This document shows positions 22,503 to 33,478 of a stretch of DNA of 64,000 bases, piece by piece. The notes under the pieces are model-generated. The model searched no databases and was not told the origin of the DNA. It worked only from the letters and a program-made list of their open reading frames with translations. The first letter of the stretch is position 1, and every line of letters begins with the position of its first letter. This DNA is from Craterostigma plantagineum (lineage: Eukaryota > Streptophyta > Magnoliopsida > Lamiales > Linderniaceae). The stretch spans positions 1 to 64,000 of the forward strand of contig JAPQWV010001421.1 of assembly GCA_027422505.1 (NCBI GenBank), written 5' to 3'. The position numbers and the translations under genes were made by a program.

Positions 22503-23718
22503 TAGGCCTTGACTTTGCCCCCCTCCTTCCCCACATTCAACCGGGCGAGCGGGACACATATAGATGGATCGCATCAGCAAATGGCCGCTTCTCTACCGCC
22601 TCGGCTAGGGAAAAACTTCGCCTTCGGAAGCCGACTGTCCCCTGGTCCACCCTATTTGGCGGCCCGTTAGCCATCCCTAGACACGACTTCATACTCTGGC
22701 TTGCCATAAGGGATAAGCTGGCTACTAGAGACAAACAATGGGTGGCGAACGCGGCGGGAACTTCTGTCTGCCTCCTTTGCGAATCTGAGCCTGTGGAGAC
22801 GGACGGCCCCACACTTATTTTTCGAATGTACTTATTCTAGACGCTGTCTTATGTTACTACGTAACCACATGCACTTTGGGTGGCCTTACAGGGAGTGGTC
22901 TGATGGAATCTACTGGGCGGCTCAAAGAGGGCGTGGGGAACACCTTGCCTCGATTGGACCTCGCCATGCTCTTGCTTCGTTGGCCTACCACCTTTGGTCC
23001 GAGCGTAATAGAAGATGGCGCGAGGGCATTCGCCGACCACCAGAGCGCATTGTAGCTGAAATTGAGACACTCTTAAGCCTACGAATCTCCACTCTTCCTC
23101 GCAAATACAACTTACAATGTTGCGCTATGAGTCGTATCTGGCAGATAGCTTGGAGTAACTAGGTTTGCTGGGTCGGTGGCTTTGGGCGGGTTCCAATGGA
23201 TGGTTTTACTCCGCTCGTGTTGAGAATGGTTGGCCCCGCTGGCTCTTCTTCTTGGATGCCCTACCCGCCTGCTCGAGTCGCTGGCGGGTTTCATTTGCTG
23301 GTTGGCCCCCCTGGCGGAAAGAAACAGGAGTTGGCGTCTACGCCCCCCCGACCAGATTTGCGGACGCAATTGCTGCGATGCCTCCCCTCCATTTGATAAC
23401 TTCCGCACCGAAGTTGTCTTCCGCTGTGCTCTGGCACTTTGATCGCACTTCAACCGACTGCCCTGCTGGCACTACAACTGGTGCCAGGATCCTGTTGATT
23501 GTTATTGGATTGTGACACCTCCTTGCCTTTGTTACCATGTGTTGGTGTTTCTCTTGTTGGCTTGGTCTTGTAGGGACCTGGTTGGTGTCTGGGCTGTTTT
23601 TGGTTTTGTTGTGCTGTCTGGTCGGTAGTCTGTTACCGCTTGTTGCGTCATGAGCGTTATCTTGTACGCTGTCCTTGTACTCCTGTTTCTTTCGTTTTGT
23701 GAACACTTCCAAAAAAAA
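22503..23718 (+). mobile_element. LINE-5: 5'-truncated LINE tail replacing Gypsy-A integrase
   Basis: Begins abruptly after Gypsy-A YSVHPGAT and encodes the end of LINE ORF2, an RT zinc-binding (zf-RVT) region: [27 protein letters not shown], then in another frame YHLWSERNRRW, ending at the stop at 23160-23162. A T/G-rich 3' UTR follows and ends in eight As (23711-23718). Gypsy-A resumes with [16 protein letters not shown]. Compared with Gypsy-B about 840 bp of gypsy sequence, including the whole integrase core, is missing. No TSD is visible. Confidence 0.88.
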
Positions 23719-24103
23719 GAGGTTTGGACGGAAAGGGAAGTTGAGTCCAAGATATATAGGGCCTTTCAAGATCCTGCAGAGAGTCGGTGAAGTTGCGTAT
23801 CAACTAGAACTACCTACATCCTTGGAAAAAGTTCACGACATTTTCCACGTGTCAACATTACGAAAATACGTAGCGGACCCGGAGCACGTGTTGGAAAATG
23901 AAGGACTCCACCAACGCCTGAAACCAGACTTGAGTTACGAAGAACAACCAGTGGAGATCTTAATGCGAGAAGAGAAACGACTTCGGAATAAAAGTATTCC
24001 GTTAGTTAAAGTGCTGTGGAGAAACCAATCGGTCGAAGAAGCCACGTGGGAACGAGAAGACGACATGAAGAATCGATACCCCGAGTTACTCCAGACAATC
24101 TAA
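23719..24103 (+). pseudogene. Gypsy-A pol C-terminus with chromodomain
   Basis: [19 protein letters not shown] is the integrase C-terminal GPY/F region, followed by [14 protein letters not shown] and a chromodomain-like segment ([30 protein letters not shown]) ending at TAA 24101-24103. Chromodomains of this clade direct integration to particular chromatin. The segment is intact but separated from the rest of pol by LINE-5. Confidence 0.85.
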
Positions 24104-24125
24104 ATTTCGGGGACGAAATTTCTAT

Positions 24126-24137
24126 AAGGGGGGAGAA
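24126..24137 (+). other. Polypurine tract, Gypsy-A
   Basis: AAGGGGGGAGAA lies directly before the 3' LTR start TGTAACACCC and would prime plus-strand DNA synthesis. Confidence 0.9.
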
Positions 24138-26885
24138 TGTAACACCCGTAAATTTAACACGGGATTACGATGTAATTAATTTTGTACAAGTCCGGAATTA
24201 ATAAAATTAATTGCTCGAGCGGATCGGAAACCGAGTGAGGGATTCAGCCCAAACAATAAATGAGCCAATATTTTGGGCACAATATAGTAGAATTCAATAA
24301 ATAATATTCCCAAAATTTCATTAGAGCCCATGAAGGGGGAGCTAAATAATAAAAGGATGGTCCAAATAATTATACAAGGAATATAAAATATTCCAAGGCC
24401 CAAATGGAATTCCCTCACATTGGCCCAAGATAAACTTGAGGAATAATATCTTCCCTAAAACAAGGGAGACCAACGTGAGAGCCATCCCCCTCAATTTTAA
24501 ATTGGTCTAAAACAATTCCTATTGGTCAAAAAGAGAAACAAAGAGAGAGAGAGAGAGCATCGATAGAAAGAAACCAAGGAAGAAGGAGCAAGGAGCGACG
24601 ACGAGAGACAAGAAATTTTTGGCAAAGGTTCATCACACCCAAATCGTTCCATCAAGCTTAAGGAAGTGAGGTAGGTGGATTTCTTCACCTACAACACATA
24701 AGTTCAAAAGTTTCGAAATTGGGAGGTTGGTTATCCAAAATTCGAAATTTATGAACTTTGGTCTACGAGATGTTATGTTTGTTAATTATTTGATAGTATG
24801 TGTTAAGTTTCGGACCCAACATAGGAGTTTTGGGATGAATATACTTGTTTTTGCATGCTCCATAAGCTTAGAATATGAATTAGGATATATGAGCAAAGAA
24901 GCGAATATATTGCTTAGCTTTGGGCGACTTTGTGAACGATGGAATGTAGTGGAGGTATTGTGGGTAAATCGGGCAAATTGAATGAGACTCAGAAATCGGG
25001 CAATAGACCCACATCATAGTAAAATACTGAGCCAACTAGTATCGCTAGTCAGCCTCTCTCCAATGAAGTGAAATCGATCAAAACACTGTGCAAAGGAAAT
25101 CGGGCGAATTTACAGTTCTTTTTCCAATGGGGAGAAATCGATCAAACACTGCACAAAGAAATCGGGTGAATTACATTGTGAATGATATCGGACGATTTCC
25201 GCTACAATACGTGTCGGACAGCAATGACATCGCCGAGCTCCATGTCCAGAAATCGGGCGAAATCCATCCTAGCGAAGAAATCGGGCGACTTCATTTCGAA
25301 CGCTGCACAGATCGGGCGAAATACGTTGGAGCGAAGGTCGGGCGAAATCCTTACCGTGGCACGTGTCGAATAACAGGGAAATCGCCGAGCTCTTTTGGAA
25401 ATCGGGCGAAAATCCATCCAACGAAAATCGGGCGGTTTCCGTCAGGCCCTAAATCGGGTGGCTCCAAACGAGGCAAGCTGAGCACGCCTCCTCAAATCGG
25501 ACGATTTCCAGTCGAACTTCAAGTCGGACGATTTTCGTTGGGACTCCATTCGGGCGAGTTATTCACAGAGGTCATAGCTGATGAAACTGTTGGTGTCGAT
25601 TATCTTCAGCGACCTTAACAGCGAACCAAGCGAGCGAGCTCTTGGGAGCGATGAGTACCAGTAACATGCTCCGAGTTGACCATTTAGAATGAGTTGACTA
25701 GGCTTAGTATAAGTTGGGCTCAGCCAAGGATAGGCCCGTTTCATTTGATGACTTATGTTAATCTTAAAATGAGCTTTAGTCTAGGATAGGCCCAATTCTT
25801 TTTACCCTTGGTTTATTTGAGCGATGGGGTTAGAAGGCTTTTGGAAAACTTTAGTGATATACTATGTGATTTTAATTATTGTGTAATTTACTATGTGATT
25901 TTAATTATTGTGGGATTTATATATATTATGTGATTATTAACTATTGTGTGATTTATATGATGGTATTACATATCACGACACGTCATAGCATTTTGGGGAG
26001 ATGGTGACCACATGGGTGGTTACACGTACCCTATGGGGACTGTGTGAGCGGGGTAGAATGAGACGATCGTGAGGATAGGGTTAGACTCATAGGGCACCGG
26101 TGGGAGACAGGCGTGAACGACCTGTCTACCCGGGTGTGAGCGGCCCGGGGTGCAAACCACTTATTGTTAGCTCCAGAGCGGGAGACAGACGTGATCGATT
26201 TGTCTACTCGGGTGTGAGCAACCCGAGGTGCAAACCGCCAGATATTTGCTCAGGTGCGGGAGACAGGCGTGAACGACCTGTCTACTCGGGTGTGAGCAGC
26301 CCGAGGTGCAAACCGCTGGTTACGTTACCTCAGGGACGGCAGACAGGCGTGAACGACCTGCCTACTCGGGGAGAGCGTGGTAGCGCAACCCGAGGTGCAA
26401 AACCGTCGGTGATATGATATGATTTGCACGCGAGGTGCCGAGTCTAACCTAGGGCCCTAATGTTTAGGACTGTGAGAAAAGGAGCGTGCATTGCATTTAT
26501 TCCGTGATTGTGAGATATTGGGATGGGGACTGAGCGCACGGTGCATATGCATGAATTCACCTACTGAGCAAATCGCTCAGGCCTTTATGTGTTGTAGGTA
26601 ACGATGAGTCCGACGTCGGCAACGTCGGGACTAGGCTAGCGGCTGGCGGCGGTGGCTCCACGGGCTTTTGAGGCCGAGAGCGGTACATGGATGCGACCTG
26701 TGGAGCGGCTCTAGACATTTTTTTTATTTTTGGGGCTTCGGCCCATGTAAATACTGACTTTTGTAAAACACTGTTTTATGATATGTAAATCTTTTATTTA
26801 AAAAGTTTTTCGTAAAATGGGCCTTCCGTGGCTTTCGTTGCAGAAATCCGCCGAACAATTTAATTAGAAAAGTAGGGTCGTTACA
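24138..26885 (+). repeat. Gypsy-A 3' LTR
   Basis: Near-identical to 16348-19093. Most differences fall in the last roughly 800 bp (for example C/T changes in the 78-bp repeats and a small indel near 26620). It carries the same motif array (25081-25561) and hairpin repeats (26102-26411), and ends GTTACA before the TSD. Confidence 0.95.
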
Positions 26886-26890
26886 ATTCC
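26886..26890. other. Target-site duplication of Gypsy-A, right copy (ATTCC)
   Basis: Identical to 16343-16347. It marks the right insertion boundary inside LINE-1 ORF1. Confidence 0.95.
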
Positions 26891-27190
26891 TAAGCAGCCC
26901 ATAGTCCGGCAGGGGTTCAAGATGATCCATATTATCCATCAGAGGCAGCTCCGGCAAGGACGACGAGATCCAAAGGCGGCGGAAGTTCAAAAGTCGCGTA
27001 GGGTTTTTGGTGGGTTGTGCGTGGGAAAATGAAAGGTCACGGCCCTCCCATCGCCGTCTGATCCCGGGGTGGAGGGCAGGGGTTGGGGCGGTTTCGGTCA
27101 GCAGTAAGGCGGGGTCGTCGTCGGCGGCTAACAAGGTGGTCGGCGGTTGTGATGGGTCGATTAAGAAGTGAAAGGTCACGTTGGTGTTAG
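26891..27190 (-). mobile_element. LINE-1, 5' end (5' UTR and first ORF1 codons)
   Basis: Minus-strand ATG at 26939 opens MDNMDHLEPLPDYGLLRN, which joins across Gypsy-A to AIPEFDNRFD at 16342. Upstream (26940-27190) is G/C-rich 5'-UTR-like sequence. The right edge near 27190 is set by the start of Athila-D sequence. A longer open frame crossing 26724-27386 is a chance fusion of LTR, LINE and Athila sequence. Confidence 0.75.
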
Positions 27191-27339
27191 TGTGTGAAAA
27201 TCGCACGCACTGGAGGTGTAATTGCGCTAAGTTCGATTTCTCCTTGATTTCTAGCTTTGATGGTAAATTGCGAACAATTGTGCCGTCATCTTGATTCGAT
27301 GCCCTTTCTAATTTACTTGAGGACAAGCAAATGTTTAAG
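27191..27339 (+). mobile_element. Athila-D internal region, last piece before its 3' LTR
   Basis: Matches the end of the Athila-C internal region (about 48600-48726), including 'aaattgcgaacaat.gtgccgt' and 'acttgaggacaagcaaatg'. The 12-bp polypurine segment present in Athila-C (TGTGGGGAGATT) is missing directly before the LTR. Confidence 0.8.
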
Positions 27340-28661
27340 TGATAAACGTATTGTAGTACGCTTATTGTAGTATTTAATTGGCTCATAATAGAGTTTTCGT
27401 AGTCATCTTGTGTACTTATTAACCCTATTTCTACTTATTTTAGTATTATAAGGCCTTAGGACGGTTTCGGGCGAAAAGGAGCGAAAATGAGGTAAAACGG
27501 TGCGAAGACGATGAAAACTGGTGTCGGTCACGGCCGTGACACCTAGTGCACGAGGCTGTGACAAGGGATAGAGGCCAACCAACTAAACAGTCACGCCCGT
27601 GACACCTAGTGCATGAGGCCGTGACGTTGGGCAGAGAGCGAGGGGTTCCAAACAGGTGATTGTCACGGCCGTGACACCCAGTGCACTGGGCCGTGACACT
27701 TGGCAGAGTGTCGAAGTTCAGAAGTCACGGCCGTGACACCCAGTGCACTTGGCCGTGATGCTTGGCAGAGAGTCGAAGTTCAGCAGTCACGGTCGTGACA
27801 CCCAGTGCACTTGGCCGTGACACTTGGCAGAAAGTGCGAGAGGCAAAACGACGACTGTCACAGCCCTGAAGGCCCATGTCCCAGGCCGTGACAGTAGCGA
27901 ATTTCAGTATTAAAGCCCAAATTCGACTCAGAAAAGGGGACACCGACCAGATATCAACCATAATCTATTAAGAGACGAAAAAGAGCAGCAAGAACAGAGA
28001 ATTACATCCCGGAGCACGAGAAATGGATCAGCGACGCAATCACGCCCAATTGAACGACGAACGAAGATTCATCCACGTTACCATCCCTAATTCGCCAGTA
28101 AGTCTTCCTTCTCTGTTCTCTATTTCTTTTGTTGTTTTCCCATCTATTATGAGTAGTTAAATTCTCTATGTGTTTGGGATTAGATGAACGCTAGGATATT
28201 TCGTATTTAAGACATGTTTATCGTGACTTGTGTATTATGACTATTTGTCGTTCTATGAATTTGTTTCTTCGCTTTAATATGTCTATGTGTTAAAGTGAAT
28301 GCATGAAAAATCGTTTAGGGCGACAAGTAAACAACAATTAGGCCGTTCGTAGATGATAGGATTCGAGTATAGGGCGAAAGCAAATACTCGATCCTTGCTG
28401 TTAGTAATTACTGAATTGTAGATCCCCGCGAGCGTTTAGGATGATGGCAAACTCGCGAGCGAGTAGGAAAATTACTGCGATCTAGTCAAGAATCACGTAA
28501 GCACGATATTTCATTGTCTTAGGCGATAATACCTGGCGGAATTCGAATCCCGAGCACATCTTTATTATCTGAAAGCTCTCTACCAGTTTAGGAGTGTTCT
28601 TTGAATCTCTAGTTGATTTAGGAGTAATCTGTTAGGATAGTTAATAAACCATCTGCGTACT
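27340..28661 (+). repeat. Athila-D 3' LTR, 3'-truncated by LINE-2
   Basis: Starts TGATAAACG and follows the Athila-C LTR through the hairpin units, a TATA-like stretch near 27908, the 'tattatgagtagtta' block near 28146 and the paired 'cgagtatagggcgaaagcaaatactcga' segment. It stops near 28661, where the T-rich LINE-2 tail begins. The last roughly 200 bp of the LTR are absent. More diverged from Athila-C than the two Athila-C LTRs are from each other. Confidence 0.88.
27527..27892 (+). repeat. Six GTCACGGCCGTGAC-type hairpin units in Athila-D LTR
   Basis: Six units spaced about 60-70 bp, each starting with GTCACGGCCGTGAC or a close variant and ending in GGCCGTGAC or a variant. Some centres are themselves palindromic, such as CCCAGTGCACTGGG. 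They sit directly upstream of the TATA-like position of the LTR. Confidence 0.85.
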
Positions 28662-29822
28662 TTATTTATTTATTTATTTTTTTTTGGAAAGGGGTCACTA
28701 AATAAATGGAAAAACAGGAGTTTACAAGACAGCGTGCGTGATACCGCTCACGACGCACCAAACGGTAATGAACAACCGACCAAGAGGCAACACTACCAAA
28801 CAACCCAGACGACCTACAAGGTCCCAAAGAACCAAAGCCAAATTACAGAGGAGTCACGTAGGATAAGGCTACGTAGGCGTCACAAACCACTTCCATCATC
28901 GGGTTCCTGATACCAGTTGTAGTATCAACAGGGGAGTAAAGCACATTGCCAAGAACAGCGCCAAGGGCACAGAGACCGGATGCGGTAACACAAAGTGAAT
29001 GCTCCAAGCGGGAATGTGGAACATCCGCAAAGAAAAGGTCGGTGAGGGGCGCAAGTGCGCCAGCTCCTGTTATCCAACCGGAGTGAACCCACCAGGTGGT
29101 CCTTGTGACCCGCACACATAGCAAATCCGCCAGGAGGACCTCGCACCCAGTCCAACAACAGCACGGCCAATCCACACCAAGCCCGAGAGAGCCATCTGCA
29201 CCCACGAACAAAGACAAAGACAGATGCGAGCAGGGGACAAAGCACGAGTAAACATAAATAGCATATACAGAAGTGAAATCCGCCACAGTGGCCAGCTCAG
29301 GGGCATAAGCGCGGCTCGTCAAGTGGAGCGATTCTACCAAGTCAAGCGCCAGACTCGTTTTAGAGCGCTAGCCTGGAGATGGTACTTGTTCGGGATGGTG
29401 GAGAGTCGTAAGCACAGGAGGACTTCAATCTCGGCCGTGACTTGTTCGGGGGTGCGTCGTCGTCCCTCACGCCATCATTTGTTCCTCTCCATCCAAATGT
29501 GGTAAACCAACGAGGCAATAGCATGTCGAGGCCCCATCCAAGCAAGGTGATAGCCTCTCCATCGATAGGGGGCCCAGCGTATGCCGTCAAACCAGTCCCT
29601 TCTCGGCCAATTGAGCCGCAACCTGTTACGGACCAAACGAAGACAATGTCTAGAAAAAGCACACTCAAAAAATAGATGTCTTATCGTTTCATCCGTTTGG
29701 GTGTCACATAGAAGGCACAAAGAGGATCCTGCCGCTGCCGCCACCCAAAGTTTATCTCGGGTCGCAAGTCTGTCTCTAATGGCCAGCCAAAGGATGAACT
29801 GATGCTTAGGGACCGCCAGAGG
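28662..29822 (-). mobile_element. LINE-2: 3' part of an L1-type LINE, antisense
   Basis: The T-rich run at about 28661-28685 is the poly-A tail on the minus strand. Above it comes 3' UTR, then minus-strand coding of an RT zinc-binding region ([51 protein letters not shown] at about 29822-29475). Gypsy-B interrupts the LINE at 29823. The remaining upstream LINE part was not found after Gypsy-B. It lies inside the LTR of Athila-D. Confidence 0.85.
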
Positions 29823-30639
29823 TGTAGCACCCGGGTCCTCGTGAATAGTAAGGCCAATAAATTTGCGTAAATGATGAGTGTGATTATGCGCATTTCGTGA
29901 AATTATTTCGTGCTCGTGTGAATTATGTGAAATCTGCATGTTAAAATGTGCGCTGGATTATTTGGTAAATTCGGTGCATTTAATTTGCACTGTAAGACTT
30001 CGAATTTAATTAGGGACTTTCGAAAATAGAGCAAGGAAAATGGAGGATTAATACAATTTATAATAGGAATTGGGCCATAGTTAAAATTGGGCTAAATTTA
30101 AACATGTGGCCCAATCCATGAGAATTATATGTGAGACAAGTCCCTTAAAATGGGGGGAGTTCACGTTGGGACAAATCCCATCACCATACCTTTTGTTAAA
30201 GTATCTACCTAAAATCCATTAAACTCTCAAAACTCACTTAGCAAGAAAAGAATTGAAGGTGCAACGAAGGAAGAAAGGAGAAACCGAAATAAATTCAAGA
30301 AAAGCTTGGAAGTAGGTATGAGTTCTTACCATGGCTTTATATTTTATTCCAAGCAAAAACATACCCTAAGAATTATAAGAATGGGAATATCTTAGGCTAG
30401 GATTGTGCGGATATAATTATCAAATGTATATCTCCGCACCTTAACGTTGTACCATTAATCTTATATATTAACTTGTTTAGGATGTTAGAGTACGAAAATA
30501 TGTGTCAGACGTGTTATTAAGTTCGATGCTTAAGGTTCTTGAAGTTTTTAGGGTATTCAATGAGTTCTTGAAAAAAAGGGATGGTTAGATCGAAGTATTT
30601 TAGGTTTGCGAGTCAAAAAGTGTTTTTGGTAGGAATGGA

Positions 30640-31290
30640 GTCGTGAAGTGTAAACTTCGCGAACTCTAGTTCGCGAACCCTAGGCATGATGAGGTTCGAA
30701 AACTCCATAAAAGTCGCGAATTGATCGAAGTTGGCGAACCTAGAGACTTTGCGAATTGGGGTCGTGAAATAAGGGTTTCGCGAATCATGGTTCGCGAATC
30801 CTTGGTAAAAGGAGGATTGCGAACTCTAAAGCTTCACATGCATGAGTTCGCGAACTCTAGAAGAGATAAGAATTCACGAACCCTAGGTGAAAAGAGAATT
30901 GCGAACTCTAAGGATTCGCATATGCGGATTCGTGGAATGAACGCTGAGATGTTTCGCGAATTGAGGTAAGTTTGGCGAATTAAGAGAAGTTGAAAACTTA
31001 GCTTCGGCCATGTAGAATTCGCGAACTAGGAAACTTTGCGGATTAGGGTTCGCGAAATGAAAAGTTCGCGAATCCTAAATTGAGAGGTACACTTCGCGAA
31101 CTAGGGGATGTTTGGCGAACCCGATGAGTTTCACAACATGGGATGAGTTTTGCGAATCGATGGAGGTTCGCGAACTCCATTCAAACCACGAAACAACTTA
31201 AAAGCTCTTAGGGGTTTCGCAAAGCGGTAAGAAAGGAGTTCGCAAAACACGAACTTGGCGAATTCATGGCTTTCGCAAACTTCATACAAA
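30640..31290 (+). repeat. TTCGCGAA palindrome-rich zone in Gypsy-B 5' LTR
   Basis: About eleven exact TTCGCGAA palindromes and at least as many near matches (TTGGCGAA, TTTGCGAA, TTCACGAA) occur in 650 bp, usually followed by CTC, CCTAGG or TC. Largely repeated at 57940-58590 in the 3' LTR. Confidence 0.85.
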
Positions 31291-32066
31291 TCGAGAATTG
31301 AACCCCCTAGATTAAAAACGTTTTAAGTTATAAAAAAAAAAACAAACTATCGCCTTTTGAGGAAAAATATCGCACATTTAATCAGAAAAATATTCCGATC
31401 CCAATGAGCATAGGCTCTTTCAACGCCCGATCATAATTTGCCTATCGGTGTCCTCAGGGCCAATTTTCGGTATAGGTAGACGTTGCATTCGATAGAAATT
31501 TGGAATAAAAATTATGTAGTTGATTTAAAATAATTTATGGACTGACTTTATAGCCTTGGCAGGTTTAAAGGACAAAATTTTAGGAATTTCACTAGACCGG
31601 CTAGCAAATAGTTTAAAGACAAATTTCGTACGCCTCTCGAACTACATAAGTTCGCGATATAACCTCATGAGTCGATAGCAAGTTAGTGAACTATATAAGT
31701 TCACGAATCATATGAGGCTAGAGGATTAGTTCACGAGTCAGGTAGAATTCACGGGTTTACAAGTATAACGAGCTATAAGTCGAAAATTAGTTCGAAGTAT
31801 TAAAAATTAGCGAATTAGCGAATTAGTTCGAAGCTAGCCAAGCTAGAAATCTACGGACGCCAGGTAAGTAGAAATCCAACTACAACACATAACTTGCGTG
31901 ATATATGTTTTGTGTGACTATGTGCCTGCATGATTTCATGATTACGTGGACTGATCGTAATGCCTTCATGTGATTAGCATAAATTGCATTTATTCGCATA
32001 TGCATACTCATGTGCACGCACGAACTCATGGGGAAGGGTCATGGGATAGAGTGTGCATGGTGATAT

Positions 32067-32127
32067 GTCGCTTGTACGCGACGAGGACTTGCCGATGTGG
32101 GCAAGTGTGTCGACTCATAGTTGAGTC
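32067..32127 (+). repeat. Three consecutive short hairpins in Gypsy-B LTR
   Basis: GTCGC-N6-GCGAC (32067-32082), CTTGCC-N6-GGCAAG and GACTCA-N4-TGAGTC follow one another within about 60 bp. The first and third have counterparts with altered but still paired stems in the old LTR at 315-375. Confidence 0.7.
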
Positions 32128-32996
32128 AGGGGCTGTCTACTATGCTACCAGGGCGGCGTTTAGCGTCGTCGTACTATTATTGTAAATATATATTGGTATC
32201 CTATGGATAGGATTCGGGCATGGAGGGTGCGACCTGAGGGTATAAGCGGCACCGGGTGGAACCCTGGTGTAGGCAACCTCAGCGTAGGCTACCAGCGTGA
32301 GCGACCGCCGGACAGTCGGGGACGACCGGGTTCATATGGCGACCTAGGGGAACGATGTGCATCCTAGGGTTCGGCCATCCGGCGTGGACCGCTGTCGTAT
32401 TGTCTTGAGGGACGTGAGCTCTTGTGGTGCATAGTAAGATTAGTCGAGGGCCCTGAGTGTTACTAGTACGAGTACTAGGTGCATCGGCGTGGAATGCCCT
32501 TACGAGTGTAATATGCATCGGCGCGGATTGCCCTTGCTTAGAAATTTATGCATCGGCAGGGTTTGCCTTTGCGGGGAAAGGGGCACGTGCATACATGCAT
32601 GATTTCTGCTTACTGAGCCTCGGTGGCTCATTCTTTTATGTTATGTGTTGTAGGCGCCAGCGAGCACGGTACGTGATCGCGTTAGATGACAAGGCCAATC
32701 TTTTGGAGCTTCGCGCTGCTTTTGGGGTGGACGTGTGTGTATGGATGACGACCTGTGAGGTCGGGCGCATAGGAGCCTTTTGCTGTGCCGACACACCTTC
32801 GTCCTCGTAGTTAGATCATGTCTGGAACTTAGTGTTCGACATGTATTCTTTTGACTTGTACAGAACATCATTCCATTATGTAAATGGAAAAAGAAAAATT
32901 TTATACGCATTTTCAGTGTACCTTACTACTCATAACTCGCTAGGCACATAGGAATGCGCTAGAATAGGCAGTTAGGGAAGTCGGGTCGTGACAGGG

Positions 32997-33008
32997 TGGT
33001 ATCAGAGC
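32997..33008 (+). other. Primer-binding site, tRNA-iMet, Gypsy-B
   Basis: TGGTATCAGAGC lies 3 bp after the 5' LTR end, as in Gypsy-A. Confidence 0.93.
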
Positions 33009-33148
33009 TTCGGTCACAGGTTCTGTAGACTGTCCATACACACACACCCAAAAGAGCGGAAGCGGCCTTGCAAGTAAGTGTTAATTCTATGTGGATTTCT
33101 ATGTTGCATAATTTATTGGCCATAGGACGATCAGGATAGGGTATAAAG

Positions 33149-33478
33149 ATGGTAAGAACAAGAGGGGAGTCGAGCGGTGGCGATGACCAGAATAGGGGAA
33201 ACACGGCCCCTACTGACAACCGCGATGCGACCGTTTTCCAACTTACGGAATTGGTTTGCCAGCAGTCAACACAGATACAACAGCTTATTCAGCAGAACAC
33301 CGCGAATGCTGGAAACACTCAGGCCGACAGGGTAGAGATAGTGGGAGAAAGGTTCAGGAGGTTGAACCCACCAACTTTTGAGGATACGGCTGACCCGACG
33401 GCAGCCGAAGACTGGATAAGAACGCTGGAGAGCATGTTTGCTTACAGCAGAGTCCCAGAGGCGGAAATGGCCCTCTGC
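33149..33478 (+). pseudogene. Gypsy-B gag, N-terminal part
   Basis: ATG 33149 opens MVRTRGESSGGDDQNRGN. The segment [20 protein letters not shown] matches Gypsy-A gag ([20 protein letters not shown]). It runs to AEMALC, where LINE-3 begins at 33479. The remainder resumes at 52943 (ALCAVFLLRGNAGHWW), so the insertion interrupts gag near codon 110. Confidence 0.9.
33469..33478. other. Target-site duplication, left copy (GGCCCTCTGC)
   Basis: A 10-bp direct repeat, found again at 52943-52952 just after the poly-A tail of LINE-4. It flanks the whole LINE-3 plus LINE-4 block. Confidence 0.88.

Larger units (their letters stand above)
16348..26885 (+). mobile_element. Gypsy-A: Tekay/Del-like chromovirus, full span, defective
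   Basis: Complete LTR-internal-LTR structure with a 5-bp TSD, tRNA-iMet primer site, gag-pol, C-terminal chromodomain and polypurine tract. The two LTRs (2746 and 2748 bp) differ at roughly 16 positions by eye, so insertion is fairly recent. Coding capacity is lost: stop at 21307, frameshift near 22055, and the integrase replaced by a LINE tail (about 22503-23718). It sits inside LINE-1 ORF1. Confidence 0.95.
29823..32993 (+). repeat. Gypsy-B 5' LTR (3171 bp)
   Basis: Starts TGTAGCACCC, ends GTCGTGACA and is followed by the tRNA-iMet site. It contains a TTCGCGAA-rich zone (30640-31290) and a cluster of short hairpins (32067-32127). The open frames at 30721-30969, 32457-32810 and elsewhere are by-products of the repeats. 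Confidence 0.93.

Noticed and set aside
22058..22840. 260-residue ORF as a single gene
   Set aside because: It is an accidental in-frame join of Gypsy-A RNase H and the LINE-5 zinc-binding region.
26724..27386. 220-residue antisense ORF
   Set aside because: A chance fusion across the Gypsy-A LTR, LINE-1 and Athila-D. Only MDNMDHLEPLPDYGLLRN belongs to LINE-1 ORF1.
30721..30969. 82-residue ORF repeated at 58008-58256
   Set aside because: Product of the TTCGCGAA-rich LTR zone, not a gene.
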